NCBI GenBank assembly: GCA_038496445.1
Contig: JALMLS010000507.1
Span: forward strand, 186,001 to 250,000
Source of the DNA: Trichosphaerium sp. ATCC 40318
Taxonomy: Eukaryota; Discosea; Flabellinia; Trichosidae
Length of the DNA stretch: 64,000 nucleotides
Reading direction: 5' to 3'
Positions 1 to 10,985 of the stretch are shown here, piece by piece. A model generated the notes under the pieces. It searched no databases. It saw nothing but the letters and a program-made list of their open reading frames with translations, and was not told where the DNA came from. The position numbers and the translations under genes are program-made. Position 1 is the stretch's first letter. Every line of letters starts with the position of its first letter.

Positions 1-39
1 AAGTACACTGTGTAGTTTTGTTACCTATATTGTAGACAG

Positions 40-158
40 GTGCTGTGGACAGTATCCATGATTCTGACTCGAACAAGGAAATTAAAGAATTGGATATCCA
101 GAATCAACGGTTACAAGCTGAGAATCAAACCTTGCATGCCCACCTTTCAACCGAGTGA
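40..158 (+). CDS. 3' terminal exon of a beta-helix/class C receptor paralogue (partial)
   Basis: The exon follows an acceptor ending acag and runs to a TGA at 156-158. It encodes a short acidic linker (GAVDSI) followed by a heptad-like, Leu/Gln/Glu-rich coiled coil ending HLSTE. The last exon of the complete receptor gene at 6181-6315 begins with the same GAVDSI and ends with a very similar coiled coil (AEN-L-LQ-EN-SLHARLST), with the same intron phase. I infer that this is the C-terminal cytoplasmic tail of a tandem paralogue of the 1192-6315 gene, whose body lies upstream of the window. The preceding intron covers at least 1-39. Function of the tail is unknown; a dimerising coiled coil is plausible, as in metazoan GABA-B receptors. 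Confidence 0.75.
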
Positions 159-1191
159 CATCAATTGTATTTTTAGTTTTTAGTACTCTTGTTATTTGTT
201 TTTGAAATAAAAACTTGGTGAATGATTTCCCAAGCGCAACAAAGTTGTTTGTTTTTGATTGTAGAGCCATCTGCTGCAAACACACTTGCACCGCTGGCAC
301 AGGAACAGTCGACATCTACGGGTTCTTACTGAACTACACAGGCATCACCATCAGATACCACTATGCCTTTCATATCAGTGTTCATTGATGCCTGTCGGAA
401 CTTCAAGCAGTTGCCAATAAACGCTTCCAAATAATCAGCATATGTGATAGTAATATCAATATCTGTACAATGTGATTAGTTGACGATTTTCAAACCAATT
501 GTTTCTTCATATCACAAAATGACATCAAGCAAAAGTATGACATATCAGTTGAAAGGCGATGCAAGCTTTGAATTTCAGCTTGTAAGCCTATTCGCAGTTT
601 GTAAACTCTACAATTTTTTCTTCAATGCAGGTTTATTTGAAACACCTTTGTTGATTAGTAAACGTTAGTTAATAAATTAGACTGAGATCCTCGTGAAGTA
701 AATAGGCTTGTGTACATTGTATTAGTACTGATTCACAACACTGTCATCAATATATTAAGCACTGTATCTTCTGGCTGGCTCTTTGTGACGTTGCTGGTGT
801 GAACAGCAATACTAAAACAGCTAGGCGATTGGTCAAGTGCATAAATGTGCTCATAGTTACATCCACATTTGAGTAATATGTCAAACGGACGTCGAACTTC
901 AAAAAAGGTTTGTCAGTTCAAATACAAATCAGTTCCTAGATTAAACAGAAGCTGTTTTCGTTTGCTTCTGGTATGAGCTAGACAAGGTATGTACTGTGTG
1001 GGTGGCAATTTTGATGTCCTGAATTCTGATACTCTTTGAAAAGGCCATCCTTCGAACTATGCTTCGAACAAAAATATCGAACTTGTTTTTTTTTTGTACG
1101 AACCTTTTTTTGTTTATGTGAATACTAATGTTGTATATCACAATTATTTTGCAGTTCCTTGCAGTATCCTTTGTAACTATTTCCAAAAGAT
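159..1191. other. intergenic, between tandem receptor paralogues
   Basis: AT-rich spacer between the stop of the upstream paralogue and the start of the next. An aataaaa polyadenylation-like signal lies near 206. Only short open frames occur, without recognisable domains. Confidence 0.5.
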
Positions 1192-4100
1192 ATGGCAACA
1201 CGTTACTTTTCATTATTCGTTTTCGCGGTGATGGTATCCCTTCACCAATGCGCAGTACTTCATGTGGCCACCAACGGTAAGGATTAATTTAATTCCTTGT
1301 TCAGCAGAGGGTGTATTAACGGTACTATTGTAGGTACAGATGATGGCGACTGTAGTCATTTGAACCCATGTAAATCCTTGAGATATGCCTTGTTTTCTGA
1401 GGCGATATCTGATGACGTGATAAAGCTTGGCGCTGGAGTGTATGCGGGTAAAGATAGAACAGTTTTTCAATAATTATTAAATAGTTTTGTTCAAGGCGAC
1501 AACAATACCAACCTCACGTGGGAACCGCTGAATCTGGCCAACGTTACAATTGAAGGTACGTTTTATGGTTTTGCCTCAACACTAAATTACCCAGCCTTTG
1601 TTATTAAAACGTGTGGTAGGAAGCGGTGATTTAGAAACTATTATTGACGGCGGAGATACCAATTACTTTATGAATGTAACGACTTTTGGTGTTAATATTA
1701 CACTCTCAAACCTTACAATTCAACAGATGGCGTGTCCTCGGTTCAACGTACAACATACAATTAACGCTGAGTTTAACAATATTAAAACTCCGCTTTAGTG
1801 TGACAATGGCAGTGATATCGCTTCGGTACTTACAATACAAGGTGGGCACGTTGACATTAGGTACAGCCTGCCAAAACTGCAAATTATTGAGTGTTTTTTT
1901 TTTTACCAAACACGTGGCTTTATTCGTAGCAAACCTACGCCTGTTCTTGTAGGTTTCTTAGAACTACCATTCGCTTACGCTTTTTTTGAATGCTTAATTT
2001 GTCGTGGTCCGGCTAGCTCCGAAAATCTGTAGCGGGAATACTACAACAAAATTTGCTACCGGCTTAAACTGGTATCACATAGAAAAGGTTGAGTTTTCCG
2101 TTATTTTTCTTAGCCGCAGCTACGTTACTAATATTTAAGGCCCTGATAGCAAAGGGACAAGGCGTACAGTAGCGCGTTTTTTTACCACTGTTATTTTGTT
2201 TCACGTTTCTTTTTTATCCCTATCCATTACAATAAGTCTATTCTAACTGGTACTATCGTAGGGACTGTCTTTTTCGTCGAAACAAATGCGGCAACTGTAC
2301 ACGCACTACAAGTATAATACAGAATCAAGGAGGCTCTATGTTATTGAAAGGGTTGGAGGACATTTGAACTTGTAGTTTTACTGATAACTCTTTAGAGTAC
2401 ATTTTGAAGGAAACTCAGCAAGTGTCAGCATTTTAAACTCTAGACTAGTTGTTGAAAATTCGACCTTCGAACATGGACACGTGTACAAAGGTGCCGCTTT
2501 CAAAACAAATTGTTGCTGATGGTTGCAGGGCAAATTTATGGCGATGGAACAGTGAATGTGATTGTAAAGAATAGCAGCTTTTTATTTGGTTCAGCACATG
2601 AAGGTGGAGGAATCGGTAGGTTTACCACGTTTTTTTAGAGCTAATTGTTCTAGCAATTGAATCATCTCAAAGCAACGAATCAACAGTACACATTTCAGGT
2701 TCTAAATTTACAAACAATAAAGTTACATCCGATGGTGGGGCAGTATGGCTTGTGTATGGGGACATCTCAATAAAAGACTGCACTTTCAGGTAAAATGAAT
2801 GACTGTAAAGCGCTGATGCAGTTGTAGTAATAACATCGCTCATAATGATGGTGGTGGATTATACAGCGAGAGTGCCAGTTCCTCAATCCAAGACTGCACT
2901 TTCAGGTAAAATAAATGACTGTAAAGCGCTGATGCAGTTAGTAATAACACGGCTCATGATGACGGTGGAGGAGCATTCAGCGAGTTCAGTAGTTTTTCAA
3001 TGCAAGGCTGCACTTTCAGGTAAACAAATAGTGTAGAAAAATTGAGGAGCATCGCTTTTAAGACAGTTTCAGAAACCCCGACATTTTTGAAAAAAAAAAA
3101 AAAGAGTTCTAGAAAAATTGCTTTGACTGTCGGTACTTCTCCTCGGCACAGCATAAACGAATCGCCAAAACATTACTTACAACTATAAGTATAGTTTACT
3201 AGCTATATATTAAAAATACCAATTTAAGATTGTTCTGAGGTGAGTAAAAACGTCTCAAAGATTCTCGAAATACCTTAAATGTCAATCCAAACAGAATTTT
3301 TTTGAAACTGTCTCAAAAACAATGTGCCCCTGAGTGTATCGCTTACAGTTGTAGTAATAACACCGCTGAACACCAAGGAGGAGGATTTTTCAGTTTTAAT
3401 AGCAATACATCAACAGAAAATAGTCGTTTTGAGGGCAATCATGCTGCAACAGGGGGTGGAGGGTACTCAAGAGTAGGGAGGGTGAAATGCATCAATGTTA
3501 CCTTCTTTCAAAATACAGCCATCATAAGCCCCTCTACTGCATTTGGAGGAGGAGCGTACCTTGACAGTATTGTAAATATGTTTAATTGCACATTTGCAGG
3601 TAATATTGGACGCAGTGGGGCAGGTCTTAGGCTAGGCGATTCATCAAATGTATCAAATTGCTTATTTATTAGCAACAAAGCTTCTAATTTAGGAGGCGCT
3701 GTATCAGCACAGTCTAAACAATTACGCTTTACTCAAAATATCTTTGAACAAAACGAGGCTTTGGAAGGTAGTGCACTAAGGCTGATAACAAGTAATGTTA
3801 CAGTAGAAAATAACTTATTCATGAACAATACTGGATCAGGCACTACCATGCACCATAATATACGCTGATAGAATCTAGCTATCTCAATCAATAATGATCT
3901 TGAAAATGATATAATAACTAACGGATATTTAAAAAACACTACAGTATCAAACAACGTGTTCGAAAATACCAATCCAGATGATTTTGATAGCTTGTTCCCA
4001 CGGATTACTGGAGGTACCTTTCTATTTGTATCTGTTTTGATGACATATTGTTCAGGTAATGTGTTTAGCACATTACAAATGCCACTGTTTTCGAATTGGA

Positions 4101-6315
4101 TCAAAGAGCAATCAGACACTGTCGAACATCTGGTCATTGACAGTGGCTTTCTGAATTTTCGAAGGATGGAGTGTTGGAAGTGTATTCGAGTTTTAATGCT
4201 GAAAGTGGACGAATTTATGTACTGTTGTTGAAACAAAAACAATGCACTGCTTAACTCGTAAATTTAGGGAACGTCTTCTAACCTCGAGAAACAGCTCATA
4301 CTCAAACGGAATTGCACCTCCTCAGTTTCTGGTATTATAATAGATTCCGTAGGAATAGAAAACAGAGGTACATGTCTTAGTTGAAAGGTCACATGATTAA
4401 CCTTGTAAAATAGGATCAATGAGCTTGCATAGTTTATTATTAAGTAGCATAATATATATCCCTCATACTACTATTGTTACCCTCGAATATGGCACTTTGA
4501 GAATTGCACCAGAGATGTTTGTTCATGGGCAAGACAGTTTTTTGGAAATGCTTCAACACTCTTCGCTAGTTATTGATGTAAGTGAGCTTATATATCTTGA
4601 CTACTGAAAACATTTAGGGTCGTGTGAGAATGAAATCTACAGATATTGTTATCGGACCTCAAAGCAATTTCAACATGTCTTTAGGGACATCATATTTAGT
4701 GCTCACCGAGTCAGTAGTTTCTATTCGTAAGTATATTGCTTTTACATACCTTCGTTTACCGGTTATCTAGTAGGTACACTGTTCGTATCAATACCTCATA
4801 CTTCAACACACTTTCAACTGTTTGACATGGTCCCTTTGATTGAATTCTCTGAAGGGTCAAGTGTTATATTTAATGGAACCATGATTGTTGACCACAGCAC
4901 TACTTTTCCATTTTCCCCCGCATTAGTATTGTCAAATAGTTCCATGTCAATTCAGATGGTGGAAAGAGAACAAACCTTAAGGGATTGGAGGTGGAGTGAT
5001 GCTACGACTATAATAGGAATATCAGTTGGGTGCTTTGGATTGCTTTTAACTATGGTTGTAGTCACTGTTGTATTATACTTTTGGTATGTTATTAAAATCG
5101 TATTTTCTCAACAACACTATCTAACGTTTGAATAGGAAATCTTCACCAATATTGAGGGCATCAACACCAGAACTACTTGTGGTTATCCTCGTTGGTATCT
5201 GCTTGTTGTATTGTGGCACAATTGTTTGGTATGGCAGTAGTACTATGAAGTTTGTCTACTAAAACTAACTCAATAAAGGACTGCTCCTATATCTGACACT
5301 ATCTGTGAGTTGCGGATATGGATTCCATTGATGGGATTTATTACTACTATGGCGTACGCTTTATTTCAGTACAACTACAATATGTTTGAACTACTAACCA
5401 CAACTTTAAGGCCGCTTGTGGCGAAAACTTACAGAATTCACAGAATATTTAACACCCTCAACAAACGTCCAACTTATGTTGTTGCAGTGCCTCTAATAGA
5501 TGTTGTTAAACTAACAGCTGGATTAATAAGCGGTCAAATAGTATCCTTATGCCTTGATTTTGTTTGTTTCGCTTTGTTACTTGTTTATCTTAAACTTGTT
5601 AAGATTGCTTTAATTATGTGGTCAGTAATGTCTCCAAACCGAATTGGTTACACACCAGATCCAAACAATAGCAGCTTTAAACTTGCGCACTGCGAGAGTA
5701 GATACGCTAGCGTATTTCTGATTATCACTATCGTCTACGATGTACGCGCACTATTGGTACTTCATTTTATTAAACAATTGTGTAGGGAATAATATTGGTT
5801 GTTGGTTCATATCTTGCGTTCACTGTCCGCAAGGCTCCAAGTATTTATAATGAATCACGTTGGTTGGGAGCAGCTATTTATGATATGTTCGTATGGGCGC
5901 TGATACTTGTTGGGCTGGGATACGCCATCACGTCACTATCACTTCTCAGGAGTGTGAGTATTCTTTTCTCAGTTGCAATTTGGATAAGTACAACAGGTAC
6001 ATCACAAACAACTTTGAACGTAATTACTAAATCTTGTTCTTTTAGTGACTCTTGCTGTTATCTTTGCGCCAAAGTTGTATGTCATTTTCTTTGGTAATGA
6101 CGTACCTCTCAGTTCTCAACAGTACGTACACTATGTGTGCTCTTTTGTGAGTTAATGATGTTAGGCAACATTCGCTAGATTTAGGCGCTGTGGATAGTAT
6201 CTCCAATGAACCTGATTTGAAGAAGAAGATTAAAAAACTGGAGGCCGAAAATCTAAGTTTACAAACCGAAAATGAAAGCTTGCATGCTCGCCTTTCAACT
6301 AGTAGTACCAATTGA
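1192..6315 (+). CDS. beta-helix ectodomain, class C (GABA-B-like) seven-helix receptor
   Basis: Multi-exon membrane receptor. The start ATG at 1192 opens a signal peptide (MATRYFSLFVFAVMVSLHQC). Exons to about 4.9 kb encode a right-handed beta-helix of the PMP/pectate-lyase type: repeated SNNTA..GGG and NCTF motifs with many N-glycosylation sequons, best seen at 3340-3868. A first membrane helix lies at about 4990-5092. Class C receptor landmarks follow: ASTPELLVVILVG, a Cys-x-x-x-Trp in CELRIW (about 5304), KTYRIHRIFN, then LAFTVRKAPSIYNESRW (about 5810), the equivalent of the GABA-B loop before TM6, and IFAPKLYVIFFG as TM7 (about 6058). A 3' exon (6181-6315) adds a coiled-coil cytoplasmic tail. 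Exact internal splice sites were not all resolved. Amoebae are known to carry class C receptors with diverse ectodomains; ligand unknown. The first 158 bases of the window show a tandem paralogue. Confidence 0.8.
2776..3020 (+). repeat. tandem duplication of an exon-plus-intron unit inside the receptor gene
   Basis: Three copies of an exon end reading gactgcactttcag or ggctgcactttcag, each followed by a donor gtaaa, stand at about 2776, 2892 and 3006, a period of 114-116 bp. The first two copies also share almost the same 32-nt intron (gtaaaat[g/a]aatgactg... to gatgcag), followed by an exon start encoding SNN-AH-DGGG. Each unit therefore encodes one beta-helix rung with its own intron. The near identity of intron sequence shows that the duplication is recent and happened at the DNA level. 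Confidence 0.75.
3056..3318. repeat. short inverted-repeat (MITE-like) insertion in a receptor intron
   Basis: Inside the long intron after 3020, a left arm TTTTAAGACAGTTTCA (3056) faces a right arm whose reverse complement reads TTTTGAGACAGTTTCA (ends 3318), with one mismatch. The 263-bp interior is AT-rich and non-coding. The same intron is only about 32 nt in the neighbouring repeat units, so extra DNA has been added here. I see no clear target-site duplication and no second copy in the window. Confidence 0.45.
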
Positions 6316-6734
6316 TATGTGATACATCCTCATTCCTTTTTGTTTATGTTAACAATTTGGTTATGAATAAAACCTTTAGTTTTGTCATATAACTTGTAGG
6401 CGTAGCCAATGTTGATAGTCGCTAGATCTCGTTTGAAGTAGACTGTTAAGGCTTCCTTTTGCTCGGCGAGGCTTAGTGTAATAATATTATTCTTACATTT
6501 TTGTCATGTCAGTTGATAACTTCAGAAAATGTGCCGTCAGTCACTAGTGTAGTGCCATAACTTTTCAGATTTTGGTACGTGCTGGGTGATCTGCTTGATC
6601 TCTGCAAGCTATCTTGTTGCTGAAGTTGTAGCTTGCGAGTTGGTCCGTCCGTTTTAAATCGCAACGAGTAGGCACAGAAATTGCAGATTTGATAAACTAC
6701 GCAGAAACTCTCTGACTAGCTTAGTGTCAAGACC
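6316..6734. other. intergenic spacer
   Basis: About 420 bases between the receptor stop and the zinc-finger gene. It holds a gaataaaa polyadenylation-like signal near 6364 and no supported gene. Confidence 0.5.
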
Positions 6735-8311
6735 ATGGACTACGGATATGGTGGTTACGATTATGATGATTTATTGGCTGAAGCAATGAGTGATCCTTGC
6801 CAATTTATGCATTGGGACAAAGAAGACCGCCCTTATCATCTAATGGGCAATCCAGGCTATTCTAACTACGATACTGGAGATTCTAGCCTTGCTGACTTGA
6901 TAAATAAATCTTTATCAATGAACCAACGATCTCGTAAACCCACCAAATCGGTACTTTACGCGTAGAAAACCCAATTTAACGTTTTGTAGAGAGTATGTAA
7001 ATTTTTTTTACGCGGAACTTGTAAATTCGGCGCGCAATGCCGATTCAGCCATGACAAAACCTGCAGGTATTACCTGTCACCTCAAGGGTGTCGATACGGG
7101 GAAGAATGTCTATACGAACACCCCGAGTACGCTAAAAGATACTTTAAACTGCTCATTGAAGTACAGTCCAACGTTAGCATCGACTAAAGAAGCAAAAAGC
7201 GAGGTTGAAAGGCTAAAAGCAGAAGGAAACTCATATTTCGGAAAAAAGCAGTTCAAAAATGCTGTAGCTGCTTATACGCGCGCAATAGACTTATGCAAGA
7301 AAGATATAGATAGTCTGTCCGATATCGCGCACGTGATTTTTAGTAACAGGGCTGCGTGTTATTTGAAGCTTGAAAACTACGAAAACGCTCTTCAGGATGC
7401 GTGCAACTGTGTTGATCTTAAGCCTGATTTTACAAAGGTGAGAAAAAAAACAAATTTTTTTTTTGTTGCTGTTTCACAATCGTCCCGTTGTTCGTCACGT
7501 GACTTATATGTTTTTTTTTCAGGGACATTACCGTAAAGGACTTGCTTACTTGGGTTTGGATTACTTTAAGTATGCTAAGTTATCGTTTGAAGAAGCGTTA
7601 AGGATAGACCCAAAGTGTTCTGATGCTGTTAAAAAACTGAAAGAATGTCTAAGTGTTTTGAACCAAATTGCATCAGAGCAGTCTTATGACTCAGATGATT
7701 CACGTGCTATATCTGTTTCTTACTCATGTGAACATGGGAGCTACCCATGCCGATCATTCACAGAAGGTACTAGAATGTTTCAATTTCTTAGACTTTCATT
7801 TTTGGTTTTCTTTTTTAGCTCGTTTTTTAATTGACACATATCTAGATGATACTTGCAAAGAGTGTTTAATAGAAGCTGAAAAAAGGCTCATTGCTGCTTC
7901 AAAAAGGAATTTTAGTATTGATCGTAGCTACCATGAAAATTCAGATAGCTATGGTACACTAAAAGGTACGACAAAATAGTCAATTTTTTTGCTTTGGTTT
8001 TTTTCACATATGTTATGTTAGTTACTTGGTGGGGATCTGAAAGTAAGAAAGAATCTGTTACGGATACAATAAGAGCACTACCGTCTCGTGATACACTTGA
8101 GGAATTGGAAATGTCATTTTTAAATGATACACCTGACGCCGAACTAAAAGAGCTTGCTTTATTTCCAAAAGAATTTTGGGCTTGTGTATTCAACTTTGGT
8201 TCACTCCATATTGCTTTTAACAGATCTGGTATGTCGAGAGTCAAGAATGTATTCATCGTAGATGACAAAAAGAGAATACTAGATGACAAAGAGTTCATCA
8301 AGAAAGAGTAA
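6735..8311 (+). CDS. CCCH zinc-finger and TPR protein
   Basis: Exon 1 (6735-6950) encodes an acidic, Tyr/Gly-rich start (MDYGYGGYDYDD). After a 39-nt intron, the next exon (from 6990) encodes two C3H1 zinc fingers: Cys-x7-Cys-x5-Cys-x3-His (CKFFLRGTCKFGAQCRFSH) and Cys-x8-Cys-x5-Cys-x3-His ending CLYEH. Such fingers usually bind RNA. A donor in phase 2 at 7127 and an acceptor at 7199 would join this in frame to a TPR domain (RLKAEGNSYFGKKQFKNAVA and following helices, about 7200-7680). Downstream exons start at 7523, 7819 and 8022, and the stop is at 8309. The C-terminal region (WACVFNFGSLHIAF) is unrecognised. The joining intron is not T-rich; if it is not spliced, the zinc-finger frame stops at 7187 and there would be two overlapping genes. 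The animal ZC3H7 family also combines TPR and CCCH, in the opposite order. Confidence 0.6.
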
Positions 8312-8442
8312 AACAACGAACAAAGTACTTTTAAATAAAACTAGATTGACTTAACGTTGTAGTTGTTAAGCCTTTTCACGAGCAAAAGCGTTGCTTTTGG
8401 GCTGTTGGAATTGCTTTTGATCTACATAGGCGTATTTAGAGC

Positions 8443-9920
8443 ATGTTCAAGCCAAAGAGACGTAATAAACGAAAATTGTTTGTACGTAAGCCAACAAGCT
8501 TCGAATCTGACGAAAGGACGCATGTACCAGTATTTGTAACGCTTTCTGAAATGACATCACTTCCAGCAGAGCTTTTATGTATGTGACACGCTCTTAAACC
8601 ATACCTAATGTCTATAGACGCTATTATCTCTTACATACCACAATTATCACATCAAAACAAGATTGTGACAGTTTGTAAACGTTGGTACGTAACGACACGC
8701 GCATTGAGTACATAATATCCATGTTTAATGCATTACTAAGGCGTGAAGTCATTTATAGCTTGCCACTTAAATACTTTGGTGAAAACTTTATCGCAGATGG
8801 ATACTTGCTTGTTTCAGACGAGATATCGAAGAACTACAGCTTACTCTGTAGGCTACCAAAAGTAAATTGGCTTGTGTTCCAACCACACTCCGTTAATATC
8901 AGTACTACGAAGACTCATAAACGCATGGCTTTCTAGCTTATCGGTATGATTAGATGCACGTTTACAGATAATGGCTCCATACCTTAGGAATCTTACAATA
9001 CTTGATGTTACTGAGTGTTCTTTAATATCAGGTGATGCATTGCGTGTAAGCATTTGAAGAAAAAAATGTTGCAGGCAGTTTATGCAACGCAAACAAAGAC
9101 GTATTAATGATATTTTAGTACATTGGACTTCACTGTAAATTACTTCGCAAGCTTTTTGCAAAGGTATTTATTATACGCCTTGTTTGTTATCCCGCAAATT
9201 TCTTGTGTCAATCACGTGATTAATTTTTTTCCTAGAATGACGTCAACACCTCAAGTTTAACCGACTACACTTTACGAGCTTTTGATAATTGTACACAATT
9301 GACATCTGTCAACCTTGGTGGTATGAAAAAGGACTACACTTGGCAGTTATTAAGCTCATGTTTCTTAAGGTTGGTCAATAACCAATAATGCTATTGTAAG
9401 TTTAACAAAGAAGTGCACGAAGTTGAGACACTTGAGTATGGCTAGATGTGTGGATGTCTCAGATGGAGCAATCAAGGTAAGTACATTAGTGCGCGCTTAA
9501 AACCATAAACGGCCAAGCAAACAATCACTTGCATTGATCAAAACTATTGCAGAATTTCGTCACTACTTCGCTTACTTAATGATAGATCCTATCACTTAAG
9601 TGTACTAATCTTGTATCACTTGATATTGGTGGTATGTTATTTTAATATTCTGGTTATTGTTTAATGACTATTTTAAAGGCACTAAAACATCCTCGAAATC
9701 TTTACAGATGTTACAGCGTTGTACGGGATTGAAACATTTAATAGTTGGAAAGATGGAATGCAAGATTATAGAACCTTTTCTACAGCAGTTACCTTCCCTT
9801 TCTTTTGTTGGTATGTTGCGTAAGCAATTGAGAAAGATTGAAGATCCCAAACCTTTCTATACAAGTAATCATCAGAGAATAAGTGCATTCTTTGATGAAC
9901 ATATTTGGACTCTAGATTAG
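8443..9920 (+). CDS. F-box/leucine-rich-repeat protein (intron-rich)
   Basis: The start at 8443 opens a basic N-terminus (MFKPKRRNKRK) followed by an F-box signature SLPAELL...IISYIPQLS...VCKRW split by an intron at about 8578. F-box proteins bind Skp1 and act as substrate receptors of SCF ubiquitin ligases. Later exons carry amino-acid-variable LRR segments (LTILDVTEC, LTSVNLGGM, LSMARCVDVSDGAIK, LVSLDIGG, LKHLIVGK). The last exon ends in a stop at 9918. Introns near 8578, 8692, 9060, 9165-9234 and 9475 are likely, but not every junction was resolved. Its many introns and diverged repeats contrast with the 22-residue-repeat F-box genes elsewhere in the window. Confidence 0.65.
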
Positions 9921-10498
9921 AAACTTATAAATTCCTTACAACAAAAAAGATTGCCTTCATTGTACATTACACCTCAACTTCTTAACCGGGTTAGTACGAA
10001 TTAGTATACCGTTGGAAAGATTTGGTATGTTGCCGCATGGTTGCTGTGTTCGGTCTTTTCAACAAGCAAGTATACAATAAAACTTTATTTAGTAACCAGA
10101 ATTATCACAGTTACTACACTATTTTGTTTTGTGAATCATTATAGTACTCATGGTCAACCCAAAGGATGCAACCCTGACCATCTGTAGCATGTTAGCACAC
10201 TATTCCGTCATACCAAAGTCTGTGTTGCCTTTCTTAAACCACTCCTTAAACAGTTTTTGACTGGCTTTTTCCTAAAAACCGAAAGCGCTGCTGTTGTATT
10301 ATAATTTGGTAAATTACTTATACATAGAGCTAAGGTAATGCTGTCTAGATTGGCATTAGGTAGTAGAGGTACACACTTTATACATCTTTTAGTTAATTCG
10401 AGCGCTTAGCGTGTAGAAATGGCATTTCCTACGCGCAAAGAGGCCGTAGAGCTATAGCTATTCATCCATTGCTCGAAAAAAAAAAGAGAGACGTTATT
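9921..10498. other. intergenic, no supported gene
   Basis: Spacer of about 580 bases with an aataaaa signal near 10076 and no domain-bearing open frame. Confidence 0.45.
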
Positions 10499-10741
10499 AT
10501 GGCTCAAGACACGGCGGAGCGTAGACGAGGATACATACATGAGATAATAACGCAACTAGAAAACATAAGACGTGACCCAGAAACGAAGTACACGAGTTTT
10601 AAGCGAAACTCACTTTACCACTTCCAAGCTAGATTTAACAAACAATAACACATCACATAGGCTTCTCAATGAAAAACTTGTTGAGATAAACAACAAAAAA
10701 GAAGCCGAACTTCCTGCTGTACTGTTCTTTTCTGACTTTTG
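10499..10741 (+). CDS. possible small gene, unknown product
   Basis: An ATG at 10499 opens MAQDTAERRRGYIHEIITQL. A second stretch in another frame (10640-10741) encodes TNNNTSHRLLNEKLVEINN and stops at 10739. A phase-1 intron from a gtgacc donor (about 10575) to a gctag acceptor (about 10635) would join them into a helical protein of about 60 residues. No family is recognised, the donor is not of the usual type, and the frames may be unrelated. Confidence 0.25.
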
Positions 10742-10985
10742 AAAAAGCAACTTATTTTTTCGCTTGTTTTACGTTATGATAGGCTACAAGTGAGCTAGCA
10801 CAGCCAAAGATACTCAAACTTATGGTAATACAGACGATGCTCTGTAGAGCTATATCTAAATATGAAGAGCACGTGCATATGAGCATTTTTGGATGACATT
10901 GGCAAACTTTTTTATTTCTTTTGTTTTGTATTTCTAACTTGCTTTCAGTTGGACTACAGTTGGTTATTTAGATGGAGATCATTTT

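Noticed and set aside
3733-4242. 169-codon minus-strand frame
   Set aside because: Antisense to the beta-helix exons of the receptor; no motif of its own.
7051-7190. ATG at 7051 as the start of the TPR gene
   Set aside because: It lies out of frame inside the second exon of the CCCH zinc-finger gene, and its residues show no TPR character before about 7200.
8951-8974. A 24-nt intron in the F-box/LRR gene
   Set aside because: The exons on both sides look coding, but I could not make the upstream phase agree, so the junction is not claimed.
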